DNA of 64,000 nucleotides from an uncultured Bacteroidales bacterium (GCA_902801325.1 CADCHQ010000005.1:1-64000), one strand, 5' to 3'. Shown: positions 46,032 through 53,899, numbered from the stretch's first letter. Notes: generated by a model from the sequence alone, not told the origin. Numbers and translations are program-made.

Positions 46032-47372
46032 TTATTGGATGATGCTTGCCTTTATGGTGTCGACGATAAAATGTACGTCCTCATCTGAAACATAAGGGCC
46101 TGATGGCAGACACATACCCACTTTAAACAGTTCTTCACTCACCCCATTGATATATGCTACACTCGATGCCGAAGTTTGACAAATAATAGGTGAATTATAA
46201 CTCTTAACTCTTAACTCTAAACTCTTAACTTCGCCTTGGCGATACACTGGCTGACAGTGCATAGGTTTCCACAGCGGACGTGCTTCAATCCCGGCTTCAT
46301 CCATCGCAACACGTAGGGCCTCCACATTATCATTAGGTTCGCAGTCCGTATGTGCACTCGTTGCAGCATGGATAACACCTGCTGCACCACCCACGGCACC
46401 CTTCACGATGGTCTTATATGCATTCTCTTGACCTTTTATCTTTATATCGGGGTCAATCGTTATGGTGCAGAGCCAGAAGTTAGAGTCATAACGACTGTCG
46501 GGATTCCCGTGTACTTTGATTCCGCGTACATCCTTCAGCAATTCCTCATACAGTTCTTGCACATGCTTGTGATGGGCGATATGGTCATTCGCAACAGTCA
46601 TTTGGCCACGTCCAATGCCAGCACAAATATTCGACATACGATAGTTATAGCCAATCTTCTCGTGCTGATAATACGGATAACTCTCGCGATACTGTGTGGC
46701 ATACATCATGATCTCTCTCCACTCATCCTCGTTAGCGGTTATCAAGGCACCGCCTCCAGAGGTAGTAATCATCTTGTTTCCATTAAACGAGAGCACTCCT
46801 GATTTTCCAAACGTACCCAGCACCTGCCCGTTCCAGCGACTTCCAAATCCCTCGGCAGCATCCTCTATGACAGGAATCTCGTATTTGTTGGCAATCTCCA
46901 TGATGCGGTCAATCTGATACGGCATACCATAAAGGGCTACTGGCACAATAGCTGCAGGCTTCTTTCCTGTTTTGGCAATACGGTCCTTTATGGCTTCTTC
47001 CATCAAGTCTGGATCAATGTTCCATGAATCCCTTTCAGAATCCACGAACACAGGTGTGGCACCGAGATAAGTAATTGGGTGTGATGAAGCGCAGAACGTA
47101 AACGATTGCACAATTACTTCATCACCAGCCTTCACACCTGCTGCCAGCAGACCTAGATGGACCGCTGCCGTACCACTCGACAATGCCACCACCCGTTTGT
47201 TAAGGTTATCGTTATCGTTAGCGTTGACAAACTCCTCAAGGTCAGCCTCAAATCCATTCACATTGGGCCCTAGGGGCACTACCCAGTTTGTATCAAATGC
47301 TTCTTTTATGTACTTTTGTTCAAGTCCGGCCTCGCTCATGTGAGCCAGACACAAATAAATCCTTTTTCCCAT
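46032..47372 (-). CDS. DegT/DnrJ/EryC1/StrS-type sugar aminotransferase
   Basis: A 446-residue PLP-dependent aminotransferase that makes amino-sugar nucleotides for surface polysaccharide. Blocks seen: NWVVPLGPNVNGFE, VVALSSGTAAVHLGLL, SFTFCASSHPITYLGATPVFVD, IEDAAEGFGS and SFNGNKMITTSGGGAL, where the Lys of GNKM is the PLP Schiff-base residue. Near residue 380 the stretch EVKSLELRVKSYN is encoded by five heptads (46196-46230) and interrupts a region that is normally short in this family, so it seems a tolerated insertion. It lies between the cupin (45 bases upstream) and the nucleotidyltransferase gene. Confidence 0.92.
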   Translation of the reverse strand: MGKRIYLCLAHMSEAGLEQKYIKEAFDTNWVVPLGPNVNGFEADLEEFVNANDNDNLNKRVVALSSGTAAVHLGLLAAGVKAGDEVIVQSFTFCASSHPITYLGATPVFVDSERDSWNIDPDLMEEAIKDRIAKTGKKPAAIVPVALYGMPYQIDRIMEIANKYEIPVIEDAAEGFGSRWNGQVLGTFGKSGVLSFNGNKMITTSGGGALITANEDEWREIMMYATQYRESYPYYQHEKIGYNYRMSNICAGIGRGQMTVANDHIAHHKHVQELYEELLKDVRGIKVHGNPDSRYDSNFWLCTITIDPDIKIKGQENAYKTIVKGAVGGAAGVIHAATSAHTDCEPNDNVEALRVAMDEAGIEARPLWKPMHCQPVYRQGEVKSLELRVKSYNSPIICQTSASSVAYINGVSEELFKVGMCLPSGPYVSDEDVHFIVDTIKASIIQ

Positions 47373-47417
47373 GTCGTTATTGAAAACTCTACACTTTTAT
47401 CTATAAACTCTTAACTC

Positions 47418-47825
47418 TTAATTCTTAACTTGACCGTCGGTCATCACTTCCCCTGCAGTCCGTGGCTTATATGGACCGTCTTTCGCCTCTATGATAACAC
47501 ATGGTTCAGTCACCTCCACCGTATGCCATTGTCCTTGTGGGATACTCATCGCTCTGCACTCCCCGTTGGCATCAAGAGTTATTTTCTCTGTGACCTGTCC
47601 ATTCTCATCATAATACACCTCTGTAAGTCTCCCGTATAGGATGGCTACCATTTCCGATGTCGTTTCATGTCGATGAATGGGGACTTCAGTCCCTGGTAGC
47701 ATAGCATTGAGCATACGTTGCGACTGGTCCTTTTCTGAGTCCCTCAGATCCATTACCATCCGCAACCTTGGCGACTCCTTTGCTGCCGCCAACAACTCCT
47801 CCAATATTTTTCGGTCTATTATCAT
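47418..47825 (-). CDS. WbuC-type cupin metalloprotein
   Basis: A 135-residue cupin of the WbuC family, found with O-antigen and capsule genes. The metal site is IHRHETTSEMVAILYGRL (His residues and Glu), with GQWHTVEV as the second cupin motif. The function is not proven; a sugar isomerase or binding role is likely. It heads a minus-strand operon with the aminotransferase and nucleotidyltransferase genes. A TACTTTTG box on the minus strand at 47860-47867 probably serves as its -7 element. Confidence 0.85.
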   Translation of the reverse strand: MIIDRKILEELLAAAKESPRLRMVMDLRDSEKDQSQRMLNAMLPGTEVPIHRHETTSEMVAILYGRLTEVYYDENGQVTEKITLDANGECRAMSIPQGQWHTVEVTEPCVIIEAKDGPYKPRTAGEVMTDGQVKN

Positions 47826-47882
47826 GTCCCCTATCTCTTTAGTGTGTGCATTCAGTATACAAAAGTAGTGAAAATTTCCTCA

Positions 47883-47946
47883 GATTTCGAAAATCTTATG
47901 ATAATTTTGGATTCGATTCCGAAAATCTTATAATATTTTTGGATTT
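47883..47946 (+). repeat. Two tandem 32-base repeats
   Basis: Two copies of a unit with TTCGAAAATCTTATGATAAT and TTCCGAAAATCTTATAATAT, followed by TTTTGGATT. Each holds a TAnnTTTG-type box on the plus strand (47902-47909, 47934-47941), so they may also be promoters for the long leader of the primase gene. Confidence 0.55.
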
Positions 47947-47970
47947 CTTTAATTATTCACTCGAAATGTC

Positions 47971-47999
47971 GTAACTCTGACACTTTGTGTCGAACTTAC
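47971..47999 (+). ncRNA. Leader hairpin 1 upstream of the primase gene
   Basis: GTAACTCTGACAC, loop TTT, GTGTCGAACTTAC: inner five-base stem GACAC/GTGTC and an outer GTAA/TTAC pairing. A sister hairpin with a different inner stem is at 48059-48086. Both are followed by CTCGG and A-rich DNA. No reading frame is convincing in the 47826-48395 spacer, so an RNA leader or structured repeat is likely. Confidence 0.4.
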
Positions 48000-48058
48000 A
48001 TACGCTCGGAAAAATACAGAAGAAATAGTGTAAATTTTTTCTTCTTTCTTCTTTTTTC

Positions 48059-48086
48059 GTAACTCTGACCTGTCGGTCTTAGTTAC
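48059..48086 (+). ncRNA. Leader hairpin 2 upstream of the primase gene
   Basis: GTAACTCTGACC, loop TGTC, GGTCTTAGTTAC: stem GACC/GGTC and outer GTAACT/AGTTAC with two mismatches between. It shares its first ten bases with hairpin 1, 88 bases away, while the inner stem has changed in a paired way. Confidence 0.45.
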
Positions 48087-48102
48087 TTGCACTCGGGAAA
48101 AC

Positions 48103-48136
48103 AAACAAATAGCCCCTTCAGGGCTTGCATTTGTTT
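48103..48136 (+). terminator. Hairpin with T-rich tail in the primase leader
   Basis: AAACAAAT-AGCCC-CTTCA-GGGCT-TGC-ATTTGTTT forms a two-part stem with T residues at its end. It could act as an attenuator between an upstream start and the primase gene, 260 bases further on. Confidence 0.45.
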
Positions 48137-48395
48137 TGATTATGGCATATTGAAAACGAGATTTTCTATGCATAATCTTCAACAAATATATAGGGATTTG
48201 TTTGTATTTCTGCTCACTTATTCGTAACTTTGTAACATCTTCCCACGACATAACGGACGGGACTCTGAGAGGGGTCTGCAGAACCGCTAAAAAGGAGTGA
48301 TAATTGTGATTGCTTCTAGGCCATTATCGGCTTTAAAGGGGAGTGTGATGATTGCTAACTTATTATTATTCAAACAATTAAGCTTTTAAAACCAA

Positions 48396-50630
48396 ATGGA
48401 ATCTAAAACTATTACCTTATTTGCCAACTGTCAGAATCTGGAGTCGAAGGAGCTGACTTGGCAGGAGATTTATGACCTCGTGAAGGGCGACGCCCTCAAA
48501 CCTCAAACTCGGCAGTTGCGTGAGGCAGCTGCCATGAACAACTTTCGCGAAGTAGGACGTCTGAAACGTATGCAGTTTCCAGCTCTGATGCCCTCGTGTC
48601 ATTGCCGTGAGGGTGAACGGTCTCAGGTCGCCGTGACTTCGCTCACCGGTGTGTGCCAGGCAGACTTCGACCATCTCGACGACGCCCGTATGCAGTTGGC
48701 ACGTGAGCGCCTTATGGCCGACCCGCATGTCATGATGCTCTACACCTCCATGTCGGGCCACGGTCTTCATGTCTTCTATCTTTGGGAACTCACGGAATCA
48801 GCCCATATTCAGCAAGACAATCTGTTAACCGTTAACCAGGGCGATAGCCCGATTAAACTTTTAAACTCTTATTTCCTTCAAGCCTTCCGTCAGGGCAACG
48901 AATATCTGGCAAGTGTGGCATGTGCCGACTATGACCCATCGGTGGAACCCGTGGTTCATCTGTCCAGTCTATGTCACGACGCCGATGCTTATTACAACCC
49001 TGATGCGCGACCTTTTACGGTCAACCCGGAACTGACGTTGCCGAAGCGTGGGATGAGGAATCCCGTATGCAATACCTCGCCCATGAAGGAAGGGGAGTGG
49101 CCGGAAGGGTGGACGTCCGATGAAGTTTGTCGCCATGCTCAAGAATTACGTAACGAGCGTGACCTGTACGGCAAAGGCAATCGCCACAACTATCTTGTGG
49201 GACTCTCGTTTCTACTCTCTGACTATGGTGTGGCGGAGACGGATGCCTTATCTTTTCTCGCGCGCGAGTACGCGAGTTATAAAGATGAACCGCTCGACCG
49301 CCTTGTGGCCGACTGTTACAAACGCGGGCGGTTGAGTCATGGCATGCTGCGCCTACCTCGTCACAAGGGCAAGTCGGTACAAATCGGTCAAAAGACAAAG
49401 TCCACTGCCCGTACTCCCCGACGTACCCGTTCCGAACTCATAGCCGACTTCCTGCGTGGTAAACGACTGCGCTACGACCAGTTGTCGCAGAAGACTCAGC
49501 AATGGAATGAGAGCAAAGGGCAGTGGGTTGACCTTACCGACCGTCTGCAGAACGACCTCCTTGCCGAGTGCAACAAGGCATTGGGCAAGGACATCCAGAG
49601 CGCTCACTTCCGCGAGGTGCTCTGCTCCAGCGTGGTCCCCATGGCTCATCCTTTGCGCGATTATATCAACGGTCTCGCCCCATGGACACCCGACCAACCC
49701 GACTACATCGGTGAGATGCTCGACATGGTCACCGTCGAGGAGGGTCAGCAGGAACTATGGCAATGGGCTGCGCGCAAGTGGTTCGTGGCTATGGTGGCAG
49801 GATGGATGCAGGACGAGTCCACCAATCACGAGGTTTTGGTGCTCATCGGCGAACAAGGCATCTTTAAGACCTCGTGGATCGAATGTCTCATGCCTCCCCA
49901 GTTGCGTGGCTACTGCTCTAAACAGTCCACCGTGCGCTTCCTCGACAAAGACGAACAGTTGCGTGCCACCGAGTTTGGACTGGTCAACCTCGATGAGATC
50001 GATCAGATGAGCGAACAAGACCTCAATGCCCTGAAGTCACTCGTCTCTGCCACCGACATCAACGTGCGTGCCTTCTATGGTCGCAACAAAGAACGTCGCC
50101 AGCGTGTGGCCTCCTATGCTGCCTCAGGCAACAAGATGGAGTTCCTGTCCGACCAGACAGGCAACCGCCGTTGGCTGCCCTTCCATGTCGTCAGCATCCT
50201 CTCGCCCCGTACCCATGCCATGCCCTACGAAGGCATGTATGCCCAGGCGTGGTATCTGGTACAAAACGGGTTCCAGCATTGGTTCGACCATGACGACATC
50301 ATGCGTATGCATCCCCAGACGCGCCGTTTCTCCGTTGAGACACCCGAGGAACAACTCCTGCCCATCTATTTCTCTCCCGTACCGAAAGGCACACCTGGCG
50401 CCATGCTACTTACCGCTGCCGAGATCTCGTCGAAACTCACCTGCTATGGCAACATCCGCCGTCCCCTCGACGTCCGTCGCCTTGGTGTTCTGCTCAAGAG
50501 TCTGGGATACGAACAGTTGAGAAGTAATGGTCGGAGGGGGTACATCGTGCAAGAAAAAGCGACCGATGCCATCAACGCCGAAAGACGAATCAGTGCCATC
50601 AGTGCCATCAGTGACGTCACTTCTATATAG
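48396..50630 (+). CDS. VirE-type primase/helicase-like protein with BT4734-like N-terminal domain
   Basis: A 744-residue protein. Residues about 50-190 match the BT4734-like (VirE N-terminal) domain: GVCQADFDHLDD and MLYTSMSGHGLHVFYLW, a primase-like fold. The second half is a VirE/VapE-type P-loop ATPase: GEQGIFKTSW (Walker A, about 484), VNLDEIDQM (Walker B, about 531) and TGNRRWLPFHV. Such proteins resemble replication modules of phages and satellites, but in Bacteroidales this one sits beside capsule genes with DUF4248, HU-like, smalltalk and peptidase genes, as here. The insert NLLTVNQGDSPIKLLN (about 143-158) is heptad-derived. The C-terminal AISAISAISD is encoded by 9-base repeats. Confidence 0.85.
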   Translation: MESKTITLFANCQNLESKELTWQEIYDLVKGDALKPQTRQLREAAAMNNFREVGRLKRMQFPALMPSCHCREGERSQVAVTSLTGVCQADFDHLDDARMQLARERLMADPHVMMLYTSMSGHGLHVFYLWELTESAHIQQDNLLTVNQGDSPIKLLNSYFLQAFRQGNEYLASVACADYDPSVEPVVHLSSLCHDADAYYNPDARPFTVNPELTLPKRGMRNPVCNTSPMKEGEWPEGWTSDEVCRHAQELRNERDLYGKGNRHNYLVGLSFLLSDYGVAETDALSFLAREYASYKDEPLDRLVADCYKRGRLSHGMLRLPRHKGKSVQIGQKTKSTARTPRRTRSELIADFLRGKRLRYDQLSQKTQQWNESKGQWVDLTDRLQNDLLAECNKALGKDIQSAHFREVLCSSVVPMAHPLRDYINGLAPWTPDQPDYIGEMLDMVTVEEGQQELWQWAARKWFVAMVAGWMQDESTNHEVLVLIGEQGIFKTSWIECLMPPQLRGYCSKQSTVRFLDKDEQLRATEFGLVNLDEIDQMSEQDLNALKSLVSATDINVRAFYGRNKERRQRVASYAASGNKMEFLSDQTGNRRWLPFHVVSILSPRTHAMPYEGMYAQAWYLVQNGFQHWFDHDDIMRMHPQTRRFSVETPEEQLLPIYFSPVPKGTPGAMLLTAAEISSKLTCYGNIRRPLDVRRLGVLLKSLGYEQLRSNGRRGYIVQEKATDAINAERRISAISAISDVTSI
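50589..50615 (+). repeat. Three 9-base repeats at the end of the primase gene
   Basis: ATCAGTGCC, ATCAGTGCC, ATCAGTGAC in direct tandem, in frame, coding for the AIS repeats. An inverted set of three follows at 50713-50739. Confidence 0.85.
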
Positions 50631-50654
50631 ATTATATAAAAAACACAATTAAAT

Positions 50655-50682
50655 CCTGTACGATAATTGTACAGGTTTTTTT
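50655..50682 (+). terminator. Terminator of the primase gene
   Basis: CCTGTAC, loop GATAATT, GTACAGG, then seven T residues. It lies 25 bases after the stop codon and exactly between the two inverted 9-base arrays. Confidence 0.88.
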
Positions 50683-50712
50683 ATAAAAAATATAAAATGT
50701 TATAAAACCAAT

Positions 50713-50739
50713 GTCACTGATGTCACTGTTGTCACTGAT
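50713..50739 (-). repeat. Three inverted 9-base repeats after the terminator
   Basis: GTCACTGAT, GTCACTGTT, GTCACTGAT in tandem. This is the reverse complement of the array at 50589-50615 (ATCAGTGAC). The DNA between the arrays is AT-rich. The layout recalls iterons next to a replication gene. Confidence 0.8.
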
Positions 50740-50801
50740 TGGGGAGTAAAGCCAGAGCCTGTAAAAACCTTTAAAAACTCCTCATTTACACACTGAAATA
50801 C

Positions 50802-50832
50802 TTGCATATCTCGCTGATTTTTCGTATCTTTA
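50802..50832 (+). promoter_or_regulatory. Promoter of the DUF4248 gene, possibly leaderless
   Basis: TTG (50802-50804), 20-base gap, TATCTTTA (50825-50832). The ATG is at 50837, about where transcription should begin, so the mRNA may have almost no leader. Confidence 0.65.
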
Positions 50833-50836
50833 CACT

Positions 50837-51067
50837 ATGGAACAAGACCTATCATACATCCGTCCGCGAGCTATGGGCAAGGGTGAGTTGGCCATGCTTT
50901 ACGCCCCCGATCTCAAGATGGGGTCGGCCCTCAATCGTCTTTCTCACTGGATGCGTCGCAGTCCCCAACTCATGCGCGACCTTGCCGATGCCGACTATCG
51001 TCCTCAACAACGCCTCCTCACCATCCGCCAGGTCGAAATCATCTTCCGTTACCTCGGACAACCTTAG
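50837..51067 (+). CDS. DUF4248-family small protein
   Basis: A 76-residue protein of family DUF4248, unknown function. Typical text: RPRAMGKGELAMLYAPDL, ALNRLSHWMRRSPQLM and LLTIRQVEIIFRYLGQP, suggesting a small winged-helix or helical DNA-binding-like fold. It is the second gene of the primase, DUF4248, HU, smalltalk, peptidase cassette, with its own promoter directly in front. A start at Met 13 is possible but would lose the conserved IRP segment. Confidence 0.85.
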   Translation: MEQDLSYIRPRAMGKGELAMLYAPDLKMGSALNRLSHWMRRSPQLMRDLADADYRPQQRLLTIRQVEIIFRYLGQP

Positions 51068-51120
51068 GGCACGTTGACCATTGAAGATTGACCATTGAGA
51101 ATTGACCATTGAAGGCTGCG

Positions 51121-51182
51121 AGTAAGCGAGGGCAGAATGAAGTTTACTTCGATTTTGCCGAGTGTGAGCAGGCTCGAGGCGC
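51121..51182 (-). repeat. Hairpin repeat, inverted copy with a replaced stem
   Basis: Read on the minus strand it has the same frame (GCCTGCTCACACT, GGCAAAA, TGCCCTCGC) as the copies at 37991 and 51696, but the core stem is GAAGT-AA-ACTTC instead of GATGC-AA-GCATC. Four of the five base pairs of the stem have changed while pairing is kept. Confidence 0.65.
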
Positions 51183-51486
51183 AGTCTCAACATTGACCAT
51201 GAACCTCACAACTTATTACCTGATTAAGTTACCCTTTCATCACATCATTACCTCCTCTAGAGAAGTGTATTAATTCTCGCCCTTAAGGGAGAGTTAGAGA
51301 GGGTCTTTTTATTTCCCTTTATTTCATCCTATCTCCGCAGAGCTCAGAAAATGAGTCCTCCCATGTCGTATATTTGTATCAGGTTTTAAAACCCATGCGA
51401 GTCATCGGCTTCACCTCTACAAAGAAAAGGGCCCTATCTCTGTTCTGGAGATGTCCGACACTTGCATCAAGGGAATGGAGCACGGA

Positions 51487-51540
51487 ACCCCTAGGGCTTA
51501 TCGCATAACCCCTAGGCCTTCTGCCCGAAGCCCTAGAGAT
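51487..51540 (+). repeat. 21-base tandem repeats with CCTAGG
   Basis: CCCCTAGG, CCCCTAGG and GCCCTAGA recur at 21-base steps (CCTAGG at 51490 and 51511, CCTAGA at 51532). In one frame they would encode a heptapeptide repeat (TPRAYRI, TPRPSAR, SPRDYKG) in a possible 72-codon frame at 51451-51672, which has no recognised relative. The rest of the 51068-51808 spacer holds hairpin repeats, heptads and a G/C-rich element, and no convincing gene. Confidence 0.5.
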
Positions 51541-51695
51541 TATAAAGGAGTAAATAAGGAGATCAAGGAAGAAACAAGTCGAATGAACTTAACTGGATGC
51601 ATACTTTTGAGTTCTATCGTCTGTGAGCAAAGCTCACATAACTCCCTAAACCTAAAGGCTGATAACTCCTAAATAACTCTTAATTGAGGCTGTGC

Positions 51696-51752
51696 CTCGA
51701 GCCTGCTCACACTTGGCAAAGCTGATGCAAGCATCGCTCTGCTCTCGCTCAA
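51696..51752 (+). repeat. Hairpin repeat, copy 2
   Basis: Core GATGC-AA-GCATC (51724-51735) between CACTTGGCAAAGCT and CTCTGCTCTCGC. It is preceded by another small hairpin GAGGC-TGT-GCCTC. It faces the inverted copy at 51121, some 520 bases apart, so the two bracket the 21-base repeats. Confidence 0.65.
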
Positions 51753-51808
51753 TCGCAGCCTTCTTAATTCTTAACTCTTAATTCTTAACTCTTAATTAGT
51801 ATTTTCCT

Positions 51809-52351
51809 ATGGCAAAAAACAGAATCATCGGACACATCAATTACTCCAAGGGTCTGCGCCTGAAGAACCCTAGTGAGAAAGACTCCGAGAAGCAAGTAGT
51901 GGCCTACAACCAGGAACTGGAGACCATCGACCTGGCCCTGTTGGCAGAACACATTAAGGATCATGGTTCCAGTTACTCTAAGGGTACCATCTTTGGAGTC
52001 CTGACGGACATGGTCGAGTGTATCATCGAACAGCTGCGTGGCGGTTATGGTATCCTGCTCGACGGCCTTGGCAAGTTCGGAACCAGCCTACGCTGCTCTG
52101 GTGCAGAGTCGGCCGAGGAGTTCACTGCCGCCAACATCACTGGCGTGAACCTCACTTTCACCCCTGCCGAAGAAGTGAAGCATGCCCTGAACACCAACAT
52201 GGAGTTCGAGTACGTAGGCACTCGCAAGTCTCAGGCCGAGGCTCGGAAGACTGAACAGGCCGACATCAACTCAGATCTCGGTGTCACCCCCTCGTCAGGT
52301 GGTAGTGGCTCTGGCTCTGGCAGCGGCGACAGCGGCGATGTAACGCCTTAA
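51809..52351 (+). CDS. HU-like DNA-binding protein with Gly/Ser-rich tail
   Basis: A 180-residue HU-family variant of the Bacteroidales type in which the HU fold is followed by a low-complexity tail. The body has INYSKGLRLKNPSEKD, LAEHIKDHGSSYSKGTIFGVLTDMVECIIEQL and LDGLGKFGTSLRCSGAE, where LDGLGKF matches the HU beta-arm base. The tail GGSGSGSGSGDSGDVTP is a likely flexible segment. It is the third gene of the cassette. It may bind the cassette's repeats or shape the local DNA; this is inference. Confidence 0.88.
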   Translation: MAKNRIIGHINYSKGLRLKNPSEKDSEKQVVAYNQELETIDLALLAEHIKDHGSSYSKGTIFGVLTDMVECIIEQLRGGYGILLDGLGKFGTSLRCSGAESAEEFTAANITGVNLTFTPAEEVKHALNTNMEFEYVGTRKSQAEARKTEQADINSDLGVTPSSGGSGSGSGSGDSGDVTP

Positions 52352-52357
52352 GCGAAA

Positions 52358-52490
52358 GCCCCCTCTGACTCCCCCGTAAGGGGGGAGGAAAGCCCCTCTC
52401 CCTAAATCCCTCCCCCGAATGGGAGGGACTTTTTGGGGGGAGGAAAACCTCACCCCCTAACCCCTCTCCGAAAGGCGAGGGGGTAGGGGA
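52358..52490. repeat. Cluster of G/C-rich hairpin repeats
   Basis: Three units in a row: CCCCCGTAAGGGGG, CCCTCCCCCGAATGGGAGGG and CCCCTCTCCGAAAGGCGAGGGG, joined by GAGGAAA-type linkers. These are the densest copies of the family seen at about ten places. The rest of the 52352-52931 spacer holds a 12-base palindrome GGCAATATTGCC (52565-52576) and no gene. Confidence 0.75.
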
Positions 52491-52931
52491 ACAAAGAGAA
52501 TGTGATTTAACGGAAACCGGAAAAAACCTTTTGTATGCCTGGTTGGAAGCGTCCTGCGACGGTTGGCAATATTGCCCGATTACGCCACTGTTACGCTAGC
52601 TTACGCGTCGCACTCAGCCATCATCGCCGCATTTCGTGCCCCCACCAAGCAACAAAGAAAAACCACCTGTCTTCAACAGAAAAACCGAATATTTTCCATT
52701 TGACACATGACACTTGACATTTCCCGTTGAAAAAGGTTTTTAATGTTTTACTTCGAAGTGAACACTAGCACGGAGTGCTGCAACTGGAGCGAGAGGGGCA
52801 TGGGAGCTTGCTCACAATGACACTTTCGGTTTCGGATGCAAGTATCGAAGAGACGAGGGTGGCCACGTAGAAGTTGTTTTTTCGGTTTTTGTTAGAAATA
52901 ATTAGAAAATCGTCCAATAGTAAATGAATTT

Positions 52932-53039
52932 ATGAAACAAGAAAGAAAAAAAGAACTCTGTCGCTTCCTTTGGAAACTCATTACGGCCCTTGTTGCTGCC
53001 CTGACCACCGCCGCCGGCGTCAGTGCCTGTTGCAACTAA
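52932..53039 (+). CDS. Smalltalk-family small protein
   Basis: A 35-residue peptide, too short for most gene finders. It begins MKQERKKELCRFLWKLI, has a hydrophobic, Ala-rich helix (TALVAALTTAAGVSA) and ends CCN. This fits the smalltalk proteins of Bacteroidales: a charged start, one membrane-like helix and a terminal Cys patch. The helix and SACC could also be read as a lipoprotein signal. It lies between the HU-like gene and the peptidase, which is where smalltalk genes are usually found. Function unknown. Confidence 0.8.
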   Translation: MKQERKKELCRFLWKLITALVAALTTAAGVSACCN

Positions 53040-53342
53040 CAGCCATACCCCATTAAGCTCCCCTCTCTACAAGAGAGGGGCAGGGGGTGAGTCCCCTTAC
53101 GGCCAATCGCGTTAACCTTTAAACGTTACCCCTTTATCCCCCGTTAACCGTTAAACAGGTTCGCAGAACCGATTAAACTTTTACCCTTTTAATTATGGAT
53201 TAACCTCACAACCTCATAACCTATTAACCTGTTAACCTGTTAACCTTTTCGCTCGGCTACGAAGGAGACGCTTTCACCCAGCGAAGCGACTGAAAGAACC
53301 TGTTACCCCTTTATCCCCCGTTAACTCTTAACTCTTAATTTT

Positions 53343-53774
53343 ATGCACAGCATAACTCTTACTTCTCACTTTTCCCTCTCAGAGTTCACTCGCTCTGCCA
53401 CGGCAACCAAGCATGGTCTGCCGAACCAACCCCCTCAGGAGGTCATCGACCGTCTGCGCCTCCTCTGTCAGCATGTCCTCGAACCCCTCCGTCAGCATCT
53501 CGGATGTCCCGTCACCGTCACCAGTGGTTACCGTCAGCCCCGTGTCAATGCCCTCGTCGGTGGAGTCCCTGGCAGTCAGCACCAGCGAGGCGAAGCCGCC
53601 GACATCCGTGTCCCTCGCCACCTCATGCCCCAGGCCTACATGTACATCCGCGACCATCTCCCCTACGATCAACTCATCATGGAGTCCACGTGGATACACG
53701 TCAGCTACCGCCACGGCCACTGCCGCCATCAAGAAATCGTCATCACCCCCAATGAAGACACTTCACCAGCGTAA
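53343..53774 (+). CDS. M15A-type peptidoglycan peptidase (D-Ala-D-Ala carboxypeptidase-like)
   Basis: A 143-residue M15A (peptidase_M15_3) enzyme that cuts D-Ala or related bonds in peptidoglycan, as phage endolysins do. It has VTSGYRQPRVNALVGGV, then SQHQRGEAADIRVP with the zinc His (about 79) and Asp (about 86), and WIHVSYRHG with the third zinc His (about 118). No signal peptide is present, so export would need another route such as the small membrane peptide encoded upstream. It is the last gene of the cassette. The 53040-53342 spacer before it holds G/C-rich and heptad repeats only. Confidence 0.9.
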   Translation: MHSITLTSHFSLSEFTRSATATKHGLPNQPPQEVIDRLRLLCQHVLEPLRQHLGCPVTVTSGYRQPRVNALVGGVPGSQHQRGEAADIRVPRHLMPQAYMYIRDHLPYDQLIMESTWIHVSYRHGHCRHQEIVITPNEDTSPA

Positions 53775-53861
53775 AGCGCTCATAACCGTTAAACTGTTAA
53801 CCTGTTAAACGTTAAACCTTTATTCTTCTAATCTCTCCCCTCAAGGGAAGGGGGTAATACG

Positions 53862-53899
53862 ATTCCGCCCCGCCAGTCTTATGACCAGCGGGGCGGAAT
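53862..53899. terminator. Perfect 12-bp G/C-rich stem between convergent genes
   Basis: ATTCCGCCCCGC and GCGGGGCGGAAT pair over 12 bases around a 14-base loop. No T-run follows, but its place between the ends of the M15 gene and the facing small-protein gene suits a two-way stop or RNA stabiliser. Confidence 0.55.

Noticed and set aside
47949..48251. 100-codon minus-strand frame in the spacer before the primase gene
   Set aside because: It is made of the two hairpin repeats, runs of Lys codons and the terminator-like hairpin, and has no protein-like pattern, so it is treated as repeat DNA.
52535..52717. 60-codon plus-strand frame in the HU to smalltalk spacer
   Set aside because: Composition is erratic, no family pattern, and no promoter close by; probably non-coding.
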